Of a stretch of DNA of 64,000 bases, positions 43,111 to 52,854 are shown piece by piece (within the stretch, counting starts at the first letter, position 1; each line of letters opens with the position of its first letter). The notes beneath the pieces were generated by a model, which was not told where the DNA came from, ran no database searches, and was given only the letters and a program-made list of their open reading frames with translations. A program made the position numbers and the translations under genes. This DNA comes from Ancylobacter koreensis (GTDB lineage Bacteria; Pseudomonadota; Alphaproteobacteria; Rhizobiales; Xanthobacteraceae): contig NZ_JALKCG010000001.1 of NCBI RefSeq assembly GCF_023016525.1, positions 62,001 to 126,000 on the forward strand, in the 5' to 3' direction.

Positions 43111-44622
43111 TCACGCAGGCTGGGCGGAGGAGCCGCGCAGCTTGGAGATCAGGAAGGAGATGACCGGCCACAGACCCGCGATCAGGCCGATGGCCATGAT
43201 GCTGGAGACCAGCCCGTTCGAGAAGAACACGCCCAGCGAACCGCCCGAGTAGAGCAGCGCCTGACGGAAGGCCTCCTCGGCGCTGTCGCCGAGAACGATG
43301 GCCAGCACGAGCGGCGCGAGCGGATAGTTGGTCTTCTTCAGGAGGTAGCCGAGGACACCGAACACCATCATCATCAGCACGTCGAAGACGTTGTTGTTCA
43401 CGGTGTAGGCACCGATCGCGCAGATCACCAGGATCACCGGAGCGATGATCGAGAAGGGGATGCGCAGGATCGAGGCGAAGAGCGGCACCGTGGTCAGCAC
43501 GAGGATGAGGCCGACGATGTTGCCCAGATACATGGAGGCGATGAGGCCCCACACGAACTCGGCCTGTTCGACGAACAGCATCGGACCGGGCTGCAGACCC
43601 CAGATCAGCAGGCCGCCGAGCAGAACCGCGGCGGTCGGCGAACCGGGGACGCCGAGGGCGAGCATCGGCAGCATGGCGGCCGTGCCGGCGGCGTGCGCGG
43701 CGGTCTCGGGGGCGACGACGCCCTCGATCTCGCCATTGCCGAAGTTCTTGCCGTTCTTCGACACGCGCTTGGCGATGCCATAGGCCATGAAGGAGGCCGG
43801 CGTCGCACCGGCGGGCGTGATGCCCATCCAGCAGCCGATGATGCAGGAGCGCAGCGAGGTCGACCAGTAGCGCGGCAGCGTCTTCCAGGTCTTCCACACC
43901 ACCTTCGGGTCGATCTTCGCCGCCTTGCCGCGGAACTCCAGGCCCTCTTCCATCGTGAGCAGGATTTCGCCGATGCCGAACAGACCGATGACCGCGATGA
44001 GGAAGTCGAAGCCGTTGAGCAGTTCGGTGATGCCGAAGGTCAGGCGCAGCTGGCCGGTCACCATGTCGAGGCCGACCGCGGCGAGCGCGAAGCCGATCAT
44101 CATGGAGACGATGGTCTTGGAAGGCGGCTCCTTGCTCATGCCCACGAAGGAGGCGAAGGCGAGGAAGTACACCGCGAACTTCTCGGCCGGGCCGAACTGC
44201 AGCGCGAACTGGGCGACCAGCGGCGCGATCATGGTGATCATCACGATCGCGAAGAAGGCACCGACGAAGGACGAGGTGAAGGCGGCCGTCAGAGCCTCGC
44301 CCGCCCGTCCCGAACGCGCCATCGGATGGCCGTCGAAGGTCGTGGCCACCGACCACGGCTCGCCCGGGATGTTGAACAGGACGGAGGTGATGGCGCCGCC
44401 GAACAGCGCGCCCCAGTAGATGCAGGTCAGCAGGATGATCGCCGAGGTCGGCGACATCGAGAAGGTCAGCGGCAGCAGGATGGCGACGCCGTTGGCGCCG
44501 CCGAGGCCCGGCAGCACGCCGATGATCACGCCGAGCAGGATGCCGATCACCATCAGCAGGATGTTGAACGGATCGCCGGCTATGTAGAAGCCGTGGTAGA
44601 GATTGATGAAATTATCGAGCAT
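43111..44622 (-). CDS. tctA: tripartite tricarboxylate transporter, large permease TctA
   Basis: A 503-residue inner-membrane protein with about 11-12 helices. The family's first conserved region is here as GVIIGVLPGLGGANGVAILL, close to the usual Gly-rich TctA motif, and the second half repeats it in MLALGVPGSPTAAVLLGGLL. It forms the channel of a secondary, binding-protein-dependent importer with TctB and TctC. It comes 55 bases after tctB. Substrates of this family include citrate and other di- or tricarboxylates; the present one cannot be named. Confidence 0.94.
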   Translation of the reverse strand: MLDNFINLYHGFYIAGDPFNILLMVIGILLGVIIGVLPGLGGANGVAILLPLTFSMSPTSAIILLTCIYWGALFGGAITSVLFNIPGEPWSVATTFDGHPMARSGRAGEALTAAFTSSFVGAFFAIVMITMIAPLVAQFALQFGPAEKFAVYFLAFASFVGMSKEPPSKTIVSMMIGFALAAVGLDMVTGQLRLTFGITELLNGFDFLIAVIGLFGIGEILLTMEEGLEFRGKAAKIDPKVVWKTWKTLPRYWSTSLRSCIIGCWMGITPAGATPASFMAYGIAKRVSKNGKNFGNGEIEGVVAPETAAHAAGTAAMLPMLALGVPGSPTAAVLLGGLLIWGLQPGPMLFVEQAEFVWGLIASMYLGNIVGLILVLTTVPLFASILRIPFSIIAPVILVICAIGAYTVNNNVFDVLMMMVFGVLGYLLKKTNYPLAPLVLAIVLGDSAEEAFRQALLYSGGSLGVFFSNGLVSSIMAIGLIAGLWPVISFLISKLRGSSAQPA

Positions 44623-44677
44623 GGGCGCTTCCCCCGGGGGAGCGGCTGGCCGCCGGCTCCGCCCTATCTGTCAGTGA

Positions 44678-45178
44678 TCAGAGTCCGAGCATCGCCTCGA
44701 TCGGCCCCTTGGGGAGGGGGATCAGGAACCAGCGCTCAAGCGTGATGTAGAAGAAGGCCGGCACACCGAAGCCGACCGCCAGCGACAGCGGCAGCCCGTA
44801 CTTGCCCAGCCAGGTCATGAACACGACGATGAGGATGACCGACGGCAGGTAGATGCCGAGGAACGGCACCAGCAGCACGTAGATGGTCGCCGGAATGAGC
44901 ACCCGGAGCACCTGCCCGAGCTGGCCCCATTCGGCGAACAGCTCGTTCTCGTCCTCGCGCAGGCCGGAGACCACGTTGATCAGGCTGCAGCCGACGATGA
45001 TCAGGCCGACATAGAAGGGGAAGAAGCCGGCCTGCGGGCCGTCCGAACCCCAGCCCACGCCCACGAGATAGCTTCCATAGATAACGATAAGGCCGAACAG
45101 CAGGGTCAGCAGCGCCGTGCCGATCTCGACGGCACGTTGCTTGGGCCCCGTACCACCGGCTCCATGAGCCTGTTCCAT
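44678..45178 (-). CDS. tctB: tripartite tricarboxylate transporter, small permease TctB
   Basis: A 166-residue membrane protein with four helices (LLTLLFGLIVIYGSYLVGVG, then FFPFYVGLIIVGCSLINVVS, LIPATIYVLLVPFLGIYLPS and the C-terminal hydrophobic part). This is the usual size and helix count of TctB. ATG 45178 is preceded by GGAGAG; the frame runs on upstream but that part is hydrophilic and unsupported. It lies between tctC and tctA and is separated from tctC by a 230-base gap with hairpins. Confidence 0.88.
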   Translation of the reverse strand: MEQAHGAGGTGPKQRAVEIGTALLTLLFGLIVIYGSYLVGVGWGSDGPQAGFFPFYVGLIIVGCSLINVVSGLREDENELFAEWGQLGQVLRVLIPATIYVLLVPFLGIYLPSVILIVVFMTWLGKYGLPLSLAVGFGVPAFFYITLERWFLIPLPKGPIEAMLGL

Positions 45179-45336
45179 CACGATCTCTCCGAAAATCCGC
45201 GCAAAGAACGGGCCGGCGGGACAGAGGCCCGTCGACGGCACAGTGGCACCAGCCCGCTGGATGTCTTGTTTTATGTCGGCTGAAGGGCGCCCGGCGGGGA
45301 GGCGCTCACGCTCCCCCGCCCCTGCGCCACGCACGT

Positions 45337-45358
45337 CGCGATCCGCTCGGGGATCGCG
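45337..45358 (-). promoter_or_regulatory. intercistronic hairpin between tctC and tctB
   Basis: CGCGATCC (45337-45344) and GGATCGCG (45351-45358) form a perfect eight-pair stem with a six-base loop, in the 230-base gap after the tctC stop. A second GGCCGGCC/GGTCGGCC-type stem lies next to it (about 45360-45380). Such stems usually raise the binding-protein to permease ratio. Confidence 0.6.
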
Positions 45359-45408
45359 CGGCCGGCCCGAAGGTCGGCCGTGCCTAGGCTACGCCATCGC
45401 GCGCCCGA

Positions 45409-46419
45409 TCAGTTGCCGGCGATGAAGCCGGCTTCCTGCATGAGACCCTTATGGGTCTTCTCGGACTGCTCGACCCACGCCTTGAATTCGTCGCCGGCCA
45501 TGAAGGTCTGGTTGAAGGCGCCGTCCTTCATGAGCTGCTGCCACTCGGGGGTCTCGCGGACCTTCTTGAACAGGTTCACGAAGTAATCGACCTGCTCCTG
45601 CGACACGCCCGGGGGCATGAAGATGCCGCGCAGCATGAGATACTCGACGTCGAGGCCGGCCGACTTGCAGGTCGGCACCGAGGACCAGGACAGGTCGCCC
45701 TGGATCTTGTCGGTGTAGGGGAGCGTCTTGCTGTCGAACACGCAGAGCGGGCGGACCTTGTCGCCGCGCCACTGGGAGACCGCCTCGATCGGGTTGTTCA
45801 CGCTCGAATTGATGTGATTGCCCACCAGCTGCACCGCGACCTCGCCACCGCCCTTGTAGGGGATGTAGGTCATCTTCTTGCCGAGCGCCTTCTCGATGGC
45901 GACGGTGATGATCTGGTCTTCCTGCTTTGAGCCCGTGCCACCCATCTTGAAGGTGCCGTCCGGGGCGGCCTTGATCGCGGCCTCATACTCCTGCGCGGTC
46001 TTGTAGGGAGCCTCGGCGTTCACCCACAGGATGAATTCGTCGAGCGCCAGCATCGCGACCGGGGTCAGGTCCTTCCAGTTGAAGGGAATGCCGGTGGCGA
46101 GCGGGGTGGTGAACAGGTTGGAGAGCGTGATGACGATCTTGTGCGGATTGCCCTTGTTGCTCTTCACATCGAGGAAGCCCTCGCCGCCGGCGCCGCCGGA
46201 CTTGTTGATGACGACGAGCTGGGTCGACATCAGGTCGTGCTTGGCGATGATGCCCTGAAGCGTGCGGGCCATCTGGTCGGCGCCGCCGCCGGTGCCGGCC
46301 GGCACGATGAACTCGACCGGCTTGGTGGGCTCCCACGCCGCCGAGGCCGGCAGCATGGACAGGGCCGTCATGCCAAGAGCGGTCACGGCGCCGAGGCCGA
46401 GAGCATGCAAATGTTTCAT
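45409..46419 (-). CDS. tctC: tripartite tricarboxylate transporter, binding protein TctC (Bug family)
   Basis: A 336-residue periplasmic binding protein. It has a signal peptide (LHALGLGAVTALGMTALSML, cleavage near ASA-AWE) and the Bug-family features FIVPAGTGGGADQMARTLQG and VVINKSGGAGGEGFLDVKSN, and the later VAIEKALGKKMTYIPYKGGG. ATG 46419 follows GGAAGGAAA on the minus strand; an upstream start at 46437 would add six residues. It is first in the operon, followed by tctB and tctA. Bug proteins bind carboxylates such as citrate or aromatic acids; the ligand is open. Confidence 0.93.
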   Translation of the reverse strand: MKHLHALGLGAVTALGMTALSMLPASAAWEPTKPVEFIVPAGTGGGADQMARTLQGIIAKHDLMSTQLVVINKSGGAGGEGFLDVKSNKGNPHKIVITLSNLFTTPLATGIPFNWKDLTPVAMLALDEFILWVNAEAPYKTAQEYEAAIKAAPDGTFKMGGTGSKQEDQIITVAIEKALGKKMTYIPYKGGGEVAVQLVGNHINSSVNNPIEAVSQWRGDKVRPLCVFDSKTLPYTDKIQGDLSWSSVPTCKSAGLDVEYLMLRGIFMPPGVSQEQVDYFVNLFKKVRETPEWQQLMKDGAFNQTFMAGDEFKAWVEQSEKTHKGLMQEAGFIAGN

Positions 46420-47188
46420 TTGGCGTTTCCTTCCCAAGGGGTTTGTCGAACGGCCGACTTTTTCCGCTGTCGGCTCTTCGGTTTGGGCAACGTCTCACGT
46501 CTGGCGAACGGGATGTCACCTCGGATAGCCGGCGATTCTTGGTGTCTCTCCCGCCGGATATTCTGTGGAATAACTTGTACCAAGATGGCGGCCAAGCCAA
46601 GCGATAATTCTAAAGTGCAATGTTGCGACGCAAGGTAAACTGGTATTACGTATTTATATTATTTTGTATTTGGCATACCACTTTTGGTATACCTAATAAT
46701 GAATAATGTGCGGAAGCATACCTTATAAAGCAAACCATTGGCCGGAAAGCCTTTTTAATCAAGCTCCCGTGAGCCGCGCGACGCTGCCGAGGCCGCCATC
46801 GACCGCCATGTCGCGAGGCCCACGCTGACGGAACGGCGCCTAGCACTCGACTTGCCAATACTGTGTACGGTCGGCCCCGCCCAATTTAGCCCCTCTGCGT
46901 ACCGCTTTTTCGCCATAATGCTGCGACGCAACACACAAATCTGTTGCCGGTCCCGGCGTTCGGGCGCCGCTGCGCAGCCTTCCGGAAGCGCGCATCATCG
47001 CCGCGTCGCACTGCCCGGCCAGAGTACCGCGCTTCCTCCGCCGCGACGGTATCGCGGCGCGGAATCGTTTTTGCTAGGACACCGCCTTGAAGGCGGCGCG
47101 TCCGCAATCCGGCCCTCATGCGGGCCGATAACGCCCGCAGGCGCGCCCACGCCGCGTGCATCTGCCCCTGTCGAGGAGACACTGCCTA
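46420..47188. other. gene-free divergent region between tctC and zwf
   Basis: A 769-base gap. I see no supported gene in it. The central part (about 46600-46740) is much richer in A and T than the surroundings and holds the boxes listed at 46574-46724. On the minus strand TTGCGT (46633-46628) and TAGAAT (46612-46607), 15 bases apart, could serve tctC. The zwf side has GAGGAG at about 47172-47177 before its ATG but no clear promoter. Confidence 0.5.
46574..46724. promoter_or_regulatory. cluster of GTATAC-type boxes upstream of tctC
   Basis: Within 155-305 bases of the tctC start are CTTGTACCAAG (46574-46584), TGGTATTACG (46641-46650), TGGCATACCA (46671-46680), TGGTATACCT (46685-46694; GGTATACC is a perfect palindrome) and AGCATACCTT (about 46715-46724). 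FCD-type GntR regulators commonly bind TGGTATACCA-like or TTGTATACAA-like sites, and such a regulator is encoded just after tctA. Confidence 0.6.
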
Positions 47189-48664
47189 ATGACCAGTCGC
47201 GTGATCCCGGTGGCTCCCTTCACCCTCACCGTCTTCGGAGCGACCGGCGACCTTTCCCGCCGGAAGCTGATTCCCGCGTTGTTCCACCGCGATCTGGACG
47301 GCCAGATCCCGGACGAGGCCGCGATCATCGGCGTCTCGCGCCGTCATCTCAGCGACGAGGAGTTCCGGGGCTTCGCGCACCAGGCGCTCAACGACCACAT
47401 CCCCGCCTCGGAACTGCAGGGGCCGGAAGTGCAGCGCTTCCTCGCACGCCTGACCTATGTCACAGCCGATGCCGACAGCGATCCGGGCTGGGCGGAGCTT
47501 GCCGCCCGCGTCGGCAGCCAGCCCGACCACATTCCGGTCTATTATCTCGCCACCGCGCCGCATCTTTTCGGCCCGATCTGCGAGCGACTGGGCAAGTTCG
47601 GCCTCGCGGATAAGGGCCGCGTCGTCATCGAGAAGCCGATCGGCAAGGATCTGAAGTCGGCGCTGGCGCTCAACGAGCAGGTCGGCCGCATCTTCCCGGA
47701 GGAGCGCGTCTATCGCATCGACCACTATCTGGGTAAGGAGACCGTGCAGAACCTGATGGCGCTGCGCTTCGCCAACGCCCTGTTCGAGCCGCTCTGGAAC
47801 AACGCCCATATCGATCACGTGCAGATCACCGTTGCCGAGGCGCTCGGCGTCGAGGAACGCGCCGGCTATTACGACACCGCTGGCGCCATGCGCGACATGG
47901 TGCAGAACCACATCCTCCAGCTGCTCTGCCTCGTCGCGATGGAGCCGCCCTCCTCGCTCGACGCCGACGCGGTGCGCGACGAGAAGCTGAAGGTGCTGCG
48001 CGCGCTCAAGCCCATCGACGACCACAACATGGCCGCGGTGACCGTGCGCGGCCAGTACCGCGCCGGCGCCTCGGCGGGCGGGGCGGTGCCCGGCTATCTC
48101 GAGGAACTCGGCTCCGACAGGAGCCAGACCGAGACCTTCGTCGCGGTGAAGGCGGAGGTCGAGAACTGGCGTTGGGCGGGCGTGCCCTTCTATCTGCGCA
48201 CCGGCAAGCGGCTCGCCTCGCGCGTCTCGGAGATCGTCGTCGGCTTCAAGCCGGTGCCGCACTCGGTGTTCGATTCCGCCGCCGGCCCCGTCGAATCCAA
48301 CCGCCTCGTCATCCGCCTGCAGCCGGACGAGGGCGTGAAGCTGTGGCTGATGATCAAGGATCCCGGCCCCGGCGGCATCCGCCTCACCCATGTGCCGCTC
48401 GACATGAGCTTCGCCAAGGCCTTCAAGGTCCGCAACCCGGACGCCTATGAGCGGCTCATCCTCGACGTGGTGCGCGGCAACCAGACGCTGTTCATGCGCC
48501 GCGACGAGGTGGAAGCCGCCTGGCGCTGGGTCGACCCGATCCTCGCCGCCTGGCGCGGCGCCAAGGAGCCGCCGCGTCCCTATACGGCCGGCACCTGGGG
48601 GCCCTCGGCGTCCATCGCCCTCATCGAGCGCGACGGCCGCACGTGGCTGGAGGACGGCGCCTGA
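47189..48664 (+). CDS. zwf: glucose-6-phosphate 1-dehydrogenase
   Basis: A 491-residue enzyme that oxidises glucose-6-phosphate to 6-phosphogluconolactone with NADP+ or NAD+. The coenzyme motif FGATGDLSRRK lies at about 17-27, and the substrate-site signature RIDHYLGKE at about 180. Other matches are VVIEKPIGKDL and FYLRTGKRL. ATG 47189 is preceded by GAGGAG at about 47172-47177; an upstream start at 47156 has none. It heads the zwf-pgl-edd set, which carries hexose phosphate into the Entner-Doudoroff pathway; the aldolase (eda) is not in the window. Confidence 0.96.
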   Translation: MTSRVIPVAPFTLTVFGATGDLSRRKLIPALFHRDLDGQIPDEAAIIGVSRRHLSDEEFRGFAHQALNDHIPASELQGPEVQRFLARLTYVTADADSDPGWAELAARVGSQPDHIPVYYLATAPHLFGPICERLGKFGLADKGRVVIEKPIGKDLKSALALNEQVGRIFPEERVYRIDHYLGKETVQNLMALRFANALFEPLWNNAHIDHVQITVAEALGVEERAGYYDTAGAMRDMVQNHILQLLCLVAMEPPSSLDADAVRDEKLKVLRALKPIDDHNMAAVTVRGQYRAGASAGGAVPGYLEELGSDRSQTETFVAVKAEVENWRWAGVPFYLRTGKRLASRVSEIVVGFKPVPHSVFDSAAGPVESNRLVIRLQPDEGVKLWLMIKDPGPGGIRLTHVPLDMSFAKAFKVRNPDAYERLILDVVRGNQTLFMRRDEVEAAWRWVDPILAAWRGAKEPPRPYTAGTWGPSASIALIERDGRTWLEDGA

Positions 48665-48808
48665 GGGCGCCTCAAGCCGTCGCAGCAGCCGCGAGGGGAT
48701 CGCGGCGGCGGCGGCCATGGCCCTATACTCGCAGCGGGCGGCGCGCTGGCGCCGGCCGCAGCGGAAGCCGGCCCGACCGTGGGCCGGCGAGGTGAGTGGA
48801 GTGAAAGC

Positions 48809-49507
48809 GTGAGCGTGGCGGGATTTCACGAATTCGGCGACGGGGCCGCGCTGGCGGCGGCGCTGGCGGATTATGTCGGCGCCGCGCTGGCGGCGCGGGT
48901 GGCCCGCGACGGCATGGCGAGCCTCGCGGTCTCCGGCGGGCGCACGCCCACCCGCTTCTTCGAGGCGCTGTCCACACGCGACCTGCCGTGGTCGAAGATC
49001 GCGGTGACGCTGGTCGACGAGCGCTGGGTGCGAGAATCCTCCGACCGCTCGAACGCCCGCCTCGTGCGCCAGCATCTGCTGATCAACCGCGCCGCCGACG
49101 CCCGCTTCGTGCCGCTGGCGAATGATGCGCCGACCCCGGAAGACGGGCTGTTCGCCGTCAACGAGGCGCTGGAGGATCTCGCCTGGCCGCTGGCCGCCGC
49201 CGTGCTCGGCATGGGCGACGACGGCCATACCGCCTCCTTCTTCCCCAATGGCGACCATCTGGAGGAAGCCATCGACCCGCAGGCGACGCTCGGCCTCATC
49301 CCGATGCGCGCACCGAATGCAGGCGAGCCGCGCATCACCCTCACCCTGCCGGTGCTGCTCGGCGCCGACGCGCTGGCGCTCCATATCGAGGGCGCGGCCA
49401 AGCGCCCGGTGCTCGACAAGGCGCTGGGCGAGGGACCGGCGAGCGAGATGCCGATCCGCGCCGTGCTGCGCGCCGACCGGCCGCTCGACATCTTCTGGGC
49501 GCCCTGA
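48809..49507 (+). CDS. pgl: 6-phosphogluconolactonase
   Basis: A 232-residue hydrolase of the DevB/Pgl family. It has the SGGRTPTRFFEAL phosphate-binding loop near the N-terminus, VTLVDERWV and the catalytic-region GMGDDGHTASFFPN. A GTG start at 48809 was chosen because GGAG lies before it and it gives the family length; a second GTG at 48815 is also possible. It follows zwf after 144 bases and precedes edd by 89 bases. It hydrolyses 6-phosphogluconolactone to 6-phosphogluconate. Confidence 0.94.
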   Translation: MSVAGFHEFGDGAALAAALADYVGAALAARVARDGMASLAVSGGRTPTRFFEALSTRDLPWSKIAVTLVDERWVRESSDRSNARLVRQHLLINRAADARFVPLANDAPTPEDGLFAVNEALEDLAWPLAAAVLGMGDDGHTASFFPNGDHLEEAIDPQATLGLIPMRAPNAGEPRITLTLPVLLGADALALHIEGAAKRPVLDKALGEGPASEMPIRAVLRADRPLDIFWAP

Positions 49508-49596
49508 CGGGCCCCGCGCTACCGGCGCCGGGCTTCCGGCGCCGCCACCGACGACCGGCCGGGATCGCCGGCCGCTGACGACCTGAGGAGAGCCGC

Positions 49597-51435
49597 ATGG
49601 CCGACGCCATCCCGTCCAGCGTGAACGCCCGCATCGGCGAGGTTACGGAGCGCATCGCGCGGCGCTCCCATGACAGCCGCGCGCGCTATCTGGAGCGCAT
49701 CGCCGCCGCCGCCGAACGCGGCCCCAGCCGGGCCAAGCTCGGCTGCGCCAACCAGGCGCATGGCTTCGCCGCCTGCGGCCCCTCGGACAAGGCGATGCTG
49801 CGCGAGGGCGCGGGGGCAAACCTCGCCATCGTCACCGCCTATAACGACATGCTCTCGGCCCACCAGCCCTATGAGACCTATCCCGACCTCATCCGCGCCG
49901 CCGCCCGCCGCGCCGGCGGTGTCGCGCAGGTCGCGGGCGGCGTGCCCGCCATGTGCGATGGCGTGACCCAGGGCGAGGCCGGCATGGAGCTGTCGCTGTT
50001 CTCGCGCGACGTCATCGCGCTGGCGACAGCCGTCGCGCTCTCGCATCAGACCTTCGACGCCGCCGTGTTCCTCGGCATCTGCGACAAGATCGTGCCGGGC
50101 CTCGTCATCGGCGCGCTGTCCTTCGGCCATCTGCCGGCGGTGTTCATTCCCGCCGGCCCGATGACCTCGGGGCTCTCCAATGACGACAAGGCCAAGATCC
50201 GCCAGCTCTTCGCGGAAGGGAAGGTCGGCCGCGACGCGCTGCTGGAGGCCGAATCGCAGGCCTATCACGGGCCCGGCACCTGCACCTTCTACGGCACGGC
50301 GAACACCAACCAGATGATGATGGAGATCATGGGCCTTCACCTGCCCGGCGCCTCCTTCGTCAACCCGAACACGCCGCTGCGCGAGGCGCTGACCACCGCC
50401 GCCGCCGAGCGCGCCATGTCGATGACGGCGCTCGGCAACGACTATGTGCCGGTCGGCCGCATGCTGGACGAGAAGGCCTTCGTGAACGGCGTCGTCGGTC
50501 TGCACGCCACCGGCGGCTCGACCAACCACACGCTGCACATTGTCGCCATGGCAGCGGCGGCAGGGATCAAGCTGACCTGGGACGACTTCTCGGACCTCGC
50601 CGACATCACTCCCCTGCTCTGCCGCGTGTATCCCAACGGCAAGGCCGACGTGAACCATTTCCACGCCGCCGGCGGCATGGGCTTCGTCATCCGCGAGTTG
50701 CTGGCCGACGGCAAGCTGCACCGCGACGTGGAGACCGTGTGGGGCAAGGGGTTGGACGCCTACACGCAGGAGCCCGTGCTGGGCGAGGACGGCGCGCTCG
50801 GCTGGCGCGACGGCGCGGCGACGAGTGGCGACGAATCCGTCGTGCGCGGCGCGGGTGCGCCGTTCCAGTCGACCGGGGGCCTCAAGCTGCTCGCCGGCCC
50901 GCTCGGCCGCGCCGTCATCAAGACCTCCGCCATCGCGCCCGAGCGCCATATCATCGAGGCACCGGCTCGCGTCTTCCACAGCCAGGAGGAACTCCAGGCC
51001 GCCTTCAAGGCCGGCGAGCTCAAGGGCGATTTCATTGCCGTGGTGCGCTTCCAGGGGCCCAAGGCGAACGGCATGCCGGAGCTGCACAAGCTGATGCCGC
51101 CGCTCGGCGTCTTGCAGGATCGCGGCTTCAAGGTCGCCCTCGTCACCGACGGACGCCTGTCGGGCGCGTCCGGCAAGGTGCCGGCCGCGATCCATGTGAC
51201 GCCGGAGGCGGCCGATGGCGGCGCCATCGCGCTGATCCGCAACGGCGACCTCATCCGCCTCGACGCAGTGGCGGGCCGGCTCGACGTGCTGGTGGAACCT
51301 GAGGTCTGGGCCGAGCGCGCGCCGGCACCCGCCAATCTCGCGGGCTCCCATTTCGGCGTCGGGCGCGAGCTCTTCTCCTCGTTCCGCGCCGCGGTCGGCA
51401 CGGCGGATACCGGCGCGACGATCTTCGCGGTGTGA
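49597..51435 (+). CDS. edd: phosphogluconate dehydratase
   Basis: A 612-residue iron-sulfur dehydratase that turns 6-phosphogluconate into 2-keto-3-deoxy-6-phosphogluconate. It is a full-length member of the IlvD/EDD family: [39 protein letters not shown] and [20 protein letters not shown] are all present, with conserved Cys in the first block and near FLGICDK, as expected for cluster ligands. AGGAGAG at about 49585-49591 supports the start. It ends the ED set; 8 bases later a palindromic repeat begins. Confidence 0.96.
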   Translation: MADAIPSSVNARIGEVTERIARRSHDSRARYLERIAAAAERGPSRAKLGCANQAHGFAACGPSDKAMLREGAGANLAIVTAYNDMLSAHQPYETYPDLIRAAARRAGGVAQVAGGVPAMCDGVTQGEAGMELSLFSRDVIALATAVALSHQTFDAAVFLGICDKIVPGLVIGALSFGHLPAVFIPAGPMTSGLSNDDKAKIRQLFAEGKVGRDALLEAESQAYHGPGTCTFYGTANTNQMMMEIMGLHLPGASFVNPNTPLREALTTAAAERAMSMTALGNDYVPVGRMLDEKAFVNGVVGLHATGGSTNHTLHIVAMAAAAGIKLTWDDFSDLADITPLLCRVYPNGKADVNHFHAAGGMGFVIRELLADGKLHRDVETVWGKGLDAYTQEPVLGEDGALGWRDGAATSGDESVVRGAGAPFQSTGGLKLLAGPLGRAVIKTSAIAPERHIIEAPARVFHSQEELQAAFKAGELKGDFIAVVRFQGPKANGMPELHKLMPPLGVLQDRGFKVALVTDGRLSGASGKVPAAIHVTPEAADGGAIALIRNGDLIRLDAVAGRLDVLVEPEVWAERAPAPANLAGSHFGVGRELFSSFRAAVGTADTGATIFAV

Positions 51436-51443
51436 AGGCACGC

Positions 51444-51535
51444 CGTCATCCCGGACGGCCGCAGGCCGATCCGGGATCGCGCACCCATCCGAAAGCGATC
51501 CCGGCGCTACAGCTTCGCCTTCGGCCGGGATGACG
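51444..51535. repeat. nested palindromic repeat, copy 1
   Basis: Outer arms CGTCATCCCGG (51444-51454) and CCGGGATGACG (51525-51535) enclose inner arms CCGGGATCGC (51471-51480) and GCGATCCCGG (51495-51504). All arms match perfectly. The same four arms recur at 57183-57276. It fills the gap between convergent edd and the DUF2125 gene and could act as a two-way terminator or message end. Confidence 0.85.
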
Positions 51536-51547
51536 CTGGAGGCAGGC

Positions 51548-52654
51548 TCAGAACAGCGGGCCGATCTTGCCGATGGGCAGCACGCCGAGCGCCACGCGCC
51601 CGTCGCGGAACATGAAGGGGAAGCTGCTCGCCTTCTGCCCGTCGACCGTGGTCGGCAGGCCGGCGACGAGCAGGGCCGGAGCGAGATTGGCGACGAAGTC
51701 CGGCATCAGCCCGGCCGCCACCAGCGCGGTGAAGAGCGGCTGCGCCTTCACCAGCGACAGGTTGAGCCGTCCGTCGGGCCGGCGCTGGGCATCGAGACCG
51801 AGATCGCCGGAGGCGGTGAGCGCGCCGCCGCCCCCCGTCAGCTTGGCGATCTGAAGGTCCACCCGCCCGCCGGCCTGCTGCCAGAGCGCGAGGCGCTGCG
51901 CCGCCGGCATGGAGCGGAACGGCGGCACGCCGGTCACGGTGGCCTCCACCTCGCCATCGATGGCGCTCGCGGGAACCGCCGGGGCCGGCGTAGCCGCCGC
52001 CGGCGAGGTGGCCGCCGGTGTAATGGCGGCGCCGGAGAGCAGCATGCCGCTCGCGCCCTTGAAACCGAAGGCAATGTCGAGCGTGCCCGCCGCCTCACCG
52101 GGGTGATGGCGCACATGCAGCTCGGTGTGACGGGCCGCGAACACCGTGGTGCCGCCCTCGGCGAGGGAATAGTCGTTGGTGGAGATCGAGACCCGCTCGG
52201 CACGCCCCCCGCTGCCGACGCCGCTGACCTGCAGCAGCGACCAGCGCGCCGTCACCTCGCGGCCGGTGGCCGCTTCCTTCAGCACCGCCGGTCCCTCGAA
52301 CTCGGCGATGATGTGGTTGGGGTTCCACACCTGCGCCACCGCATGGGCACGGGTCATCTTCGCCTCCCACCCGCCCGGACCGGCGAAGGTCACGGAGGGC
52401 TGCGCGCAGATCAGCTCGAAGCGGAACGGGAAGCCGCCGAGCTCGCGGCTGGCGCAGCTCCAGTTGCGGCCCTCGGCTGCCTCGCGCGCCATCCACGCGT
52501 CGATTTCGGTGGAGGCGCGGCCGGAGGCGTAGAACCACGCCGCCGACCAGCCCAGCCCCGCCAGCACGACCAACAGCGTCGGCAGCGCGATCAGCCAGGG
52601 CCGGCGCCGGGCAGGGATGGCGGGCGGCGCGGACGGGCGATCGAGGGAACTCAT
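51548..52654 (-). CDS. DUF2125 domain-containing envelope protein
   Basis: A 368-residue protein with one N-terminal membrane anchor (LIALPTLLVVLAGLGWSAAW, about residues 19-38) and a long periplasmic part. The conserved piece ASRELGGFPFRFELICAQPS is the DUF2125 signature, typical of Alphaproteobacteria. An Ala/Pro-rich stretch (ITPAATSPAAATPAPAVPAS) interrupts the middle of the protein. ATG 52654 gives the right start; the open frame upstream is unsupported. Function is unknown; the fold may be related to AsmA-like envelope proteins, which is a guess. Confidence 0.88.
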   Translation of the reverse strand: MSSLDRPSAPPAIPARRRPWLIALPTLLVVLAGLGWSAAWFYASGRASTEIDAWMAREAAEGRNWSCASRELGGFPFRFELICAQPSVTFAGPGGWEAKMTRAHAVAQVWNPNHIIAEFEGPAVLKEAATGREVTARWSLLQVSGVGSGGRAERVSISTNDYSLAEGGTTVFAARHTELHVRHHPGEAAGTLDIAFGFKGASGMLLSGAAITPAATSPAAATPAPAVPASAIDGEVEATVTGVPPFRSMPAAQRLALWQQAGGRVDLQIAKLTGGGGALTASGDLGLDAQRRPDGRLNLSLVKAQPLFTALVAAGLMPDFVANLAPALLVAGLPTTVDGQKASSFPFMFRDGRVALGVLPIGKIGPLF

Positions 52655-52854
52655 GCGGCGACTCCGGTCATCAAGGGCGCGCACGCTCGAACGGCGATGC
52701 GGCGGGCATAAGGCAGGCACCCTAGCGCCCGCGCCCGGACGCGCCAAATCGCCGACCGCGCCCCTGCATCCCCGCCTTCCCCTTGCGCCGCGCGCCTGCG
52801 GCGGGCAATGGCTTGGATGGACATCCCGTGTCCGCTGATTCTGGCAGCCCGACC

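Noticed and set aside
46861-46874. CTGTGTACGGTCGG upstream of zwf, similar to the HPP-TetR operator
   Set aside because: Only the first half matches well and no second half-site follows; mentioned only as something to test.
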